Origin: an uncultured Romboutsia sp.
GTDB lineage: Bacteria > Bacillota > Clostridia > Peptostreptococcales > Peptostreptococcaceae
Direction of reading: 5' to 3'
Length of the DNA: 29,125 nucleotides
NCBI GenBank assembly: GCA_937907205.1
Contig: CALESE010000112.1
Coordinates: 1-29,125, forward strand
The stretch's first letter is position 1. Every line of letters begins with the position of its first letter. Made by a program: the position numbers and the translations under genes. Under the pieces are notes generated by a model, which saw only the letters and a list, made by a program, of their open reading frames with translations, was not told the DNA's origin and did no database searches. This document shows positions 23,563 through 29,125 of this stretch, in pieces.

Positions 23563-24643
23563 TCTTCTACTATCCAACTTTCTACCAAAATTCTTAAATC
23601 TTCTGATGAGTAATTATTACGTATATGTAATAAATTTAGAAATTGTCTTCTTAATTTATCTATACATGGATTATTTTTTAAAAACTCAATTGTATTATCC
23701 GAAATAGTAACTATATTACTATCTTCTGTTATAATATATTTAATACAATTTTCTATAAATTCCATATATAATTTAATAAATAATGAAGTATCTATACCAG
23801 TTAAATATAAATCATTAAATAATAATAAAGCTTTTTTTGGATCTTTATATATTATATAACCACATAATTGTAACAGTGTTTGTTCATCTACTCCACCACT
23901 TGTTACTTTTTGAACATTTTGTATTGTCAATTTTGTATCATAATCTAAACATTTTTCTAAAGTAGTAATAGCATCACGCATACCACCTTTAGCTAATCTA
24001 GCTATATATTCAATAGCAGATTCTTGATAGTCAATATAAACAGCACCTTGATTTAAAGCCATTTGCCTAGCTTCATATTCATCACGAGGAATATCTGTAT
24101 CATTAAAATAATCTAAATTTTCTTCATCAATTATATATTTCAGACGTTTTGCAATTCCTTGAGTACTTATTCTTTTAAAGTTAAATCGTTGAACACGAGA
24201 CATTATAGTACCTATAATTTTTTGAGGATCCGTAGTACAAAATATAAAAATAACATATTCAGGAGGTTCTTCTAATATTTTTAACATTGAGTTCCATCCA
24301 GCAGTAGTTATCATATGACATTCATCGAGAATAAAAATCTTATATTTACCTTGTAAAGGTCTTGTTCTACATTCTTCTTGAATGCTACGCATAGCATCAA
24401 CACCATTATTACTAGCACAATCTATTTCTATAGGTCTACCTTGACTATTATTGATTAGATTAGCTATAATTCGAGCGCTTGTTGTTTTACCGTGTTCCTG
24501 CTCCGCCCACAAAATAAATAAGCATGCTTTAAATTATTATTTTTTATTTGATTTTCTAATATTGTTTTAATACTATCTTGCTCGCTTACATCTTCAAATG
24601 TTTTTGGTCTATATTTATTTGCTAAAGATAATTTCTTATTCAC
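23553..24643 (-). CDS. dnaX: DNA polymerase III gamma/tau (DnaX)-like clamp-loader ATPase with double +1 shift in Walker A
   Basis: GTG 24643 (RBS AAAGGAG) opens LSLANKYRPKTFEDV, then NNNLKHAYLFCG, unmistakably a DnaX N-terminus. The frame meets CGG at 24505-24503; skipping its C gives GGA GCA GGA ACA and then CGG at 24492-24490; skipping that C gives GGT AAA ACA ACA. The result is CGGAGTGKTTSAR, a perfect Walker A. From there the frame runs to TAA 23553, total 362 residues, with IEIDCASNNGVDAM, FILDECH, LEEPPEYVIFIFCTTDP and SRVQRF, all expected. The zinc module usual in bacterial DnaX between Walker A and IEID is absent, as is a tau-type tail. Without the shifts neither fragment has a P-loop. 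Confidence 0.85.
24490..24505 (-). other. Two in-frame CGG +1 sites inside dnaX Walker A
   Basis: First CGG 24505-24503 in frame 0 (GGG CGG AGC); second CGG 24492-24490 in frame after the first skip (ACA CGG TAA). Both skips lead to GGN glycine codons of the P-loop. Confidence 0.75.
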
Positions 24644-24660
24644 TTCAATAACTCCTTTAT

Positions 24661-25392
24661 TTATCTTTTTATTTCATTTTCAAATTTTAATTCATTAAGA
24701 TTAAATTTTCTTTCTTTACTATTTTTAGGCAAATTTATTACCATTAAATATTGAGGTAATATTGATTCAAACCATTTATTATTAAAGACATAAAATATTT
24801 CACCTTCAACTTTTTTTGTTTTTAAAAAACCATTATAAGCACTTTTTCTACTAGCCATTTTATTAGTCAAATAATCAATTCTAGTACCTGATAACCAATA
24901 TAATTCATCACAACATTTTACTAAATCATGTCGCAATGTACTTGTAGGATCTTTTGATAAAGGATCTATATAATCTTCAAACCATTTCATAAGTAATTTT
25001 GTAACACCATAATCATTATCAAATAAAGTACTATTATAACAAACTTCTTCTAAATCAGTAAAAAATAATTTTACTTTTTTATAATCAGGTTTTATGCCAT
25101 TACCTAAAACTTGTTTAAATCTAGGACGTAATCTATTATACCATATTTGTATAACAGTTCTACTATTATATAAAACAGGTGCTATAAGAGTTTTAATTTT
25201 ATAATTTTTTAAACTATCTTGAATTATATTTTTTAAATGTAAAGGTAATTTAACATACTTCTTTCCACCATCAGCAACAGGAATACTTATAATATAAATT
25301 CCTGAACTAACAGTTACACTGCTCTTTTTTAATTTAATTATTTTTTCTAAATTATTTTCAGCTTCTATAACTGTAGCAGTTCTATCAGGCAT
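24661..25392 (-). CDS. Hypothetical phage protein in replication block
   Basis: 243 residues with AAAGGAGGT before ATG 25392. Mixed alpha/beta, basic, with IAPVLYNSRTVIQIWYNRLRPRF and a later HDLVKCCDELYWLSGTRIDYLTNK. No family recognised. Its place directly before dnaX and after a nuclease gene suggests a role in replication or recombination. Confidence 0.7.
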   Translation of the reverse strand: MPDRTATVIEAENNLEKIIKLKKSSVTVSSGIYIISIPVADGGKKYVKLPLHLKNIIQDSLKNYKIKTLIAPVLYNSRTVIQIWYNRLRPRFKQVLGNGIKPDYKKVKLFFTDLEEVCYNSTLFDNDYGVTKLLMKWFEDYIDPLSKDPTSTLRHDLVKCCDELYWLSGTRIDYLTNKMASRKSAYNGFLKTKKVEGEIFYVFNNKWFESILPQYLMVINLPKNSKERKFNLNELKFENEIKR

Positions 25393-25413
25393 AAAATCTA
25401 CCTCCTTTATAAA

Positions 25414-25761
25414 TTAATTAATATCTTTAAGTAAATCTATAAAGTATTTAAATGTATTTTCATCAATAATATAATATCTATTTTTATTATCTCCAAAATC
25501 AAAGCATAATGTATTATATTCTTTATTACAAGCAAATTGCTCTTCTTTAAGTTTATCTAACCATTCTTTTTTTATAGAAAAAGACTTTTTAGGTTGTATA
25601 CAAGTTTTAGCTTCTATAAGCCACTCTTGACCTATATATAAATCACCTTTTTGAAATGATGTAGCACCTGAATTTGAAGTTCTATTAGCATTTAAAGTTT
25701 TGGCAATAGCTTTTTCTTGTTTACTACTATAATAGCGAGTACTGTTTTTATTATTTGTCAT
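25414..25761 (-). CDS. PD-(D/E)XK nuclease, Holliday-junction-resolvase-like
   Basis: 115 residues. E16, then RTSNSGATSFQKGDLYIG with D40, and WLIEAK with E50-A-K52 form the PD-(D/E)XK active site; SFSIKKEWLDKLKEEQ follows. This pattern is common in phage proteins annotated as resolvases. It probably cuts branched replication or recombination intermediates. Catalytic residues are complete. Overlaps or nearly abuts the next gene upstream. Confidence 0.8.
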   Translation of the reverse strand: MTNNKNSTRYYSSKQEKAIAKTLNANRTSNSGATSFQKGDLYIGQEWLIEAKTCIQPKKSFSIKKEWLDKLKEEQFACNKEYNTLCFDFGDNKNRYYIIDENTFKYFIDLLKDIN

Positions 25762-25762
25762 A

Positions 25763-26071
25763 TTAAACTATAACTCCTTTTTTATTATATTTTTTACTTT
25801 TCTGTATACTAAAATTTAACCCTAAATAAAATTCTTGACTGCAATCATCCCAGTCTATTATACGACAATTATATCCTAAAGAATGCATATACTTTCGTAA
25901 ATCATCTTGAAAATCATAAATATCAGATTCATCTAAATTAATATCCTCAGTTATAGCTATATAATGTTGCCATTTTTTATTTCGGCCTTCTACCTTATAT
26001 ATACATACAGCTTCAGTTAAATTAAAATCATGATGTTTAAAATTAAATACAAATTTATCAGGATAATCCAT
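25763..26071 (-). CDS. Hypothetical protein
   Basis: 102 residues, RBS AAGGAGG before ATG 26071. Beta-rich N-terminus (FVFNFKHHDFNLTEAVCIYK), acidic centre and basic tail KKYNKKG. Three Cys and two adjacent His are present but no clear zinc motif. No family recognised. Confidence 0.6.
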   Translation of the reverse strand: MDYPDKFVFNFKHHDFNLTEAVCIYKVEGRNKKWQHYIAITEDINLDESDIYDFQDDLRKYMHSLGYNCRIIDWDDCSQEFYLGLNFSIQKSKKYNKKGVIV

Positions 26072-26148
26072 AAATCAAGTCCTCCTTATTATCATAGTCT
26101 TAATTCTTTTTAAAATCAATTTTAACAGCATTTTTTGATTTATTAATA

Positions 26149-26463
26149 TTATTTTATCATCTTATTCCAAATAACAGTTAAATAAGGCATTATTTGCGTT
26201 ATATAAGATCTAAATTCAGTTTCATTTAAATTAACATTATCCTCATCAGTTATTTCTATATTCACAATTTCCATTCTACCTACATATGCTATTCCAAATT
26301 TTTTCACTTCAGGTAAGTTTTGAATATGTTGAGCTAAAATACCAGCTAATATATCATCAATAGCTATTAAGTGATCATCATTTTCTAAATTTATCTTTAT
26401 AGCTTCATTATTAAATACTTCTTCTGGTTTACTTGCTCTATATAATTTATATCTAACTATCAT
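26149..26463 (-). CDS. Hypothetical protein
   Basis: 104 residues just downstream of recA (14-base gap), ATG 26463 with RBS AAGGAGAA. Predicted alpha/beta, acidic. The partnership with RecA is by position only. No family recognised. Confidence 0.65.
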   Translation of the reverse strand: MIVRYKLYRASKPEEVFNNEAIKINLENDDHLIAIDDILAGILAQHIQNLPEVKKFGIAYVGRMEIVNIEITDEDNVNLNETEFRSYITQIMPYLTVIWNKMIK

Positions 26464-26477
26464 AAAAATAATTCTCC

Positions 26478-27608
26478 TTATTCATCTTTACTAGTATTAA
26501 CTATTTTATTTGCGTCAGCTAATATATCAGCATCTATAACCTCTTCGACTTTTTTACCATTCATGGCATTATCAATTAAAGTTATCCAATCAGGATGATT
26601 CTCTAGTTGTTCTTTTAGTTTTATTTTGCCTTGAATTTTTTCTGTATTTAAAATTTCACCTGTATTAATATTTATAACATCATAGTAAGCTCCTCTTTGA
26701 TTTAAAACACCAGTTTGAATTCCTACATCTATATAGTCACTCATAAAATCAGGTCCAGTTAAATAATTAATAGTATAATATCCAACTCTTCTTGTAGGTT
26801 CAAATATTTTTGTTTTCTTAACTACAACATGAACAATATTTCCAGCAGGATTTTCAGCATTATTAGTTAACTCTTTACCATTAACATCAATAAATTTACC
26901 TTTTCTAAATTCAAATCTTGCTGAACATGCATGTTTGAAAGCTCTACCTCCAGGAGTTATAGTACCACCAAACATACTATTTAAATCTTCTCTAACCTGA
27001 TTTATCATAATTAAAGTACATTTATATTTAATTAAAGGTCCTTTAATTAAATTGACAAATCTAGTTAAAGTAGCGGCTATACCACCATAAGCTTTCTTTT
27101 CTAAAGATTCTTCATAAACTTGTTCAGAAACTAAAGTTGCTACAGAGTCTAAAACGGCTAATCCTACTTCTCCAGTTTCTATTACTTGTCTTAAAACATC
27201 TAAAACCTTTTCAGCTGATTCTCCTTGAGGTTGCCATATCATTACTTTTTCAACATCTACTCCAAATTTTCTAGCCCATACAGCGTCAAAAGTTCCTTCT
27301 TCATCTAAGAAAAATACTTTCTTTTCTAAAAAATCTATATTTCCTTTTGCTTGTTCTTCTTCATATTCTTTATGAAATTTTATTTGAGCATTTTTAATTA
27401 AATCAAAAGCTGATGTTGTTTTACCACTACCTTCAGGCCCTGCAAATTCATATATTCTTCCAGTTGCTAATCCTCCAAATGTCATATAATTCAATCTAGG
27501 ACTAGTAAATCTAATTTTATCATATTCATCTTGTTTTACTCCATAACCTATAGTATTTTCTCCAAATTTTTTACTAATCTCCTTCGCTAATACATCTAAT
27601 TTAGACAT
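26478..27608 (-). CDS. recA: RecA-family recombinase
   Basis: 376 residues, close to bacterial RecA (about 350). RBS GGAGGT before ATG 27608. Walker A GPEGSGKTT (57-65), a catalytic region LDEEGTFD, Walker B LAVLDSVATLV (about 150-160), INQVRED in the L1/L2 region and TPGGRAFKH, all classical RecA core elements. It catalyses strand exchange on ssDNA. Phage recombination/replication gene, first of several in the block; the LexA-type autoproteolysis role is not implied. Complete. Confidence 0.95.
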   Translation of the reverse strand: MSKLDVLAKEISKKFGENTIGYGVKQDEYDKIRFTSPRLNYMTFGGLATGRIYEFAGPEGSGKTTSAFDLIKNAQIKFHKEYEEEQAKGNIDFLEKKVFFLDEEGTFDAVWARKFGVDVEKVMIWQPQGESAEKVLDVLRQVIETGEVGLAVLDSVATLVSEQVYEESLEKKAYGGIAATLTRFVNLIKGPLIKYKCTLIMINQVREDLNSMFGGTITPGGRAFKHACSARFEFRKGKFIDVNGKELTNNAENPAGNIVHVVVKKTKIFEPTRRVGYYTINYLTGPDFMSDYIDVGIQTGVLNQRGAYYDVININTGEILNTEKIQGKIKLKEQLENHPDWITLIDNAMNGKKVEEVIDADILADANKIVNTSKDE

Positions 27609-27648
27609 TAAAATTTACCTCCATATTTTAATAGTAATATTTAAAATT

Positions 27649-28167
27649 TTAAAAACGATTACTAAACTTATTTAAATCATATCTTTGTTGTCTGCTTGCT
27701 TGAACTTTCTTAACTGCGTTTAATGTTTCTAAAGCTAATTCAAATTTCTGTTTAATAATTTTATAACTACGTTCATATATTATTTTTTCTAATTGTTGAG
27801 CTCTTGTTTTCAAATCAGCTGTTGCATTTTTATCACTTATAGTACCTCTAGCTAGATTATATGCCTCTGATTGAGCTTCTTTATAAATTTGATTGGCCAT
27901 ATCTGATTGCATTCCTACAATTTCTTGTTCTTCTATAGAATCATATAAAACAATAGGAAGTTGTAAGAGGATATCATCAATTTCTAAATCAGATAATTCA
28001 GTACTATCATCTTTTAACATACTTCTAATATTATGTATAATTATACTAACATCTTCTGTTTTGCTTGTAACTATATTTCTGATAATATCCTCTACTTGAA
28101 TAGTGGATTGTGCTTTTTCAGTATATCCTAAATTATATTTATTTATTAAATCTTTATTATCTTGCAT
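27649..28167 (-). CDS. Conserved phage protein next to recA
   Basis: 172 residues, RBS AGGGAG before ATG 28167. Helical; the C-terminal half AYNLARGTISDKNATADLKTRAQQLE, then KQKFELALETLNAVKKVQASRQQR, resembles a protein often found beside recombination genes in Gram-positive phages and of unknown function. Possibly a recombination mediator, which is inference. Confidence 0.7.
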   Translation of the reverse strand: MQDNKDLINKYNLGYTEKAQSTIQVEDIIRNIVTSKTEDVSIIIHNIRSMLKDDSTELSDLEIDDILLQLPIVLYDSIEEQEIVGMQSDMANQIYKEAQSEAYNLARGTISDKNATADLKTRAQQLEKIIYERSYKIIKQKFELALETLNAVKKVQASRQQRYDLNKFSNRF

Positions 28168-28170
28168 TAT

Positions 28171-28548
28171 TTACAACTCCCTATTTTTATCTTTAAGCCA
28201 ACTTTTATATAATTTAACCCAATCTCCAAATAACATAGTTGATTTCCAAGGCTGTCTATTTTTACGATGAAAAACAACAGGTAATCTTTTCTCTTTTTTA
28301 GTTTTTAAATCTCTAATTGATTGGTCCATTGCTTTATCTATATTTAAAGCTTCAACTCTTTTAACTTCTATATGTATTCCATCTAAACCTTCGCAATCAG
28401 CTAATGATTGTTCAAGTTTCCCGTTTGTCTGTGCTGTTCTATGAACTCCTTTAAGACCATATTTTTCACATTCATGAGCAAATTCTAATTCTCCATGAGC
28501 TCCTTTTTTCTTACTATTAATTGGTTTCTTTTTATTACTAGAATTCAT
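28171..28548 (-). CDS. PD-(D/E)XK nuclease, resolvase-like
   Basis: 125 residues. KKKGAHGELEFAHECEKYG (Glu20/Glu22), HRTAQTNGK, then ADCEGLDGIHIEVKRVEAL with D51/D56 and E61-V-K63 form the PD-(D/E)XK core. The closing FHRKNRQPWKSTMLF is typical of phage Holliday-junction-resolvase-like proteins. The second such nuclease in the block. RBS AAAGGAG. Confidence 0.85.
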   Translation of the reverse strand: MNSSNKKKPINSKKKGAHGELEFAHECEKYGLKGVHRTAQTNGKLEQSLADCEGLDGIHIEVKRVEALNIDKAMDQSIRDLKTKKEKRLPVVFHRKNRQPWKSTMLFGDWVKLYKSWLKDKNREL

Positions 28549-28563
28549 AAAATACTCCTTTTT

Positions 28564-29125
28564 TTAATTTTCTAAAATACATAATCCCATTTTTTTATTT
28601 TCTCCTAATAAACCTACCATATTTTTATTACCTTCATCAACTAAAAATATCATAGATTCATCAGATGTATTAGCTAAAATTCCTTTAAATTTCTTTAATT
28701 CCAATCTAAATGGAGTTATATTAACATTACAGTTTTGTACAGGTAATCTAGAATCTACATAACCATTTTCTGAAGTAACTATTAAATATCCTGGTTGAGT
28801 AGCAAAAATTAAAATATCTTGTTTATCTCCAGTTAGAATAGCAGCTTTTTCAACATCATTAAGTAATTTATTTCTATTGAAAGTTAACTTTGTTTCAAAT
28901 GATGCAGAACCTAATGCTTCCACTTGTTCTAATGGATAAGAAATATAATCTTCATAATCTTTACAATATCCATATAATGTAATATTATCTCCCTCAATTT
29001 TTATATATTGATTATATTCTTCACCATCTATAGTTTCTTTACCAAAACCTAATTTAACCTTTGATCCAAAATTTATTGATGTTATAATTTCTACCAAATC
29101 GCCAGGTAAATAAAATACTTCATTA
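28564..29125 (-). CDS. Sliding-clamp-like protein, 5' end outside window
   Basis: The frame is open to the right edge (visible sequence NEVFYLPGDLVEIITSINFG onward, 186 residues). A TTG at 29097 is not a credible start because the frame continues upstream. FNRNKLLNDVEKAAILTGDK, then LIVTSENGYVDSRLPVQ and LKKFKGILA resemble the last two domains of a DNA polymerase III beta-type clamp, and a full clamp loader lies downstream. The characteristic clamp C-terminus is not obvious, so I rate it moderately. Confidence 0.5.
   Translation of the reverse strand, partial: NEVFYLPGDLVEIITSINFGSKVKLGFGKETIDGEEYNQYIKIEGDNITLYGYCKDYEDYISYPLEQVEALGSASFETKLTFNRNKLLNDVEKAAILTGDKQDILIFATQPGYLIVTSENGYVDSRLPVQNCNVNITPFRLELKKFKGILANTSDESMIFLVDEGNKNMVGLLGENKKMGLCILEN

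Noticed and set aside
23553..24512. Separate gene starting with TTG at 24512
   Set aside because: There is no RBS, the Walker A would be destroyed, and the true DnaX N-terminus is encoded directly upstream in another frame.
26072..26148. Short frame starting MLLKLILKRIKTM
   Set aside because: No ribosome binding site, and it overlaps the RBS of the next gene.

Overview
The window is a stretch of a large, very AT-rich phage or prophage genome (G+C about a quarter or less by eye), probably of a low-G+C Bacillota host. The reasons are strong AGGAGG-type ribosome binding sites before almost every gene, sigma-A-like promoters, tight packing, and every credible gene on the minus strand. The content (RecA, two PD-(D/E)XK nucleases, a clamp-like protein, a full three-gene clamp loader, SNF2 helicase, sigma-like factors, ParB-like protein, YopX-like protein, many small unknowns) recalls large clostridial phages such as those of the c-st type. 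That comparison is from memory of gene content, not a search.

Layout in the direction of transcription (right to left): 29125-21873 is a replication/recombination block (clamp-like protein, nuclease, RecA, second nuclease, DnaX, delta-prime, delta). 21872-21618 is a non-coding control region. 21617-17130 holds two sigma-like genes, a YqeY protein, small unknowns and an ATP-grasp-like protein. 17125-13527 holds small accessory genes (ABC ATPase, HAD domain, DUF5662, YopX). 13525-9914 holds zinc-finger and small proteins. 9913-9256 is a non-coding region in which four G-quadruplex-type motifs lie among palindromes. 9255-6208 holds a conserved phage protein, a ParB-like protein and unknowns. 6187-5912 holds three tandem structured-RNA units. 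5886-1 holds a 700-residue protein, small genes, the helicase and a truncated gene. Units are separated by terminator-plus-promoter cassettes with a shared CCGTTACAT-type -35 region.

The most striking observation is about decoding. I found five in-frame CGG codons in the window, in four genes. At each, skipping the C (a +1 shift, so that CGG-N becomes a GGN glycine codon) restores a long frame. In the helicase it restores the SNF2 C-terminus. In dnaX two successive +1 shifts rebuild a perfect Walker A motif. In a zinc-finger gene and a sigma-like gene it joins two overlapping frames, the second of which has no ribosome binding site. I found no CGG read as ordinary arginine in any gene here, while about eleven CGG triplets lie out of frame inside genes. 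Four more interruptions do not follow the CGG rule: a -1 shift in delta-prime at a canonical A_AAT_TTT heptamer, a -1 shift in a gene near 12680, and two internal TAG codons. Systematic sequencing error must be excluded, but the all-or-none link to one rare codon makes this the main thing to follow up.
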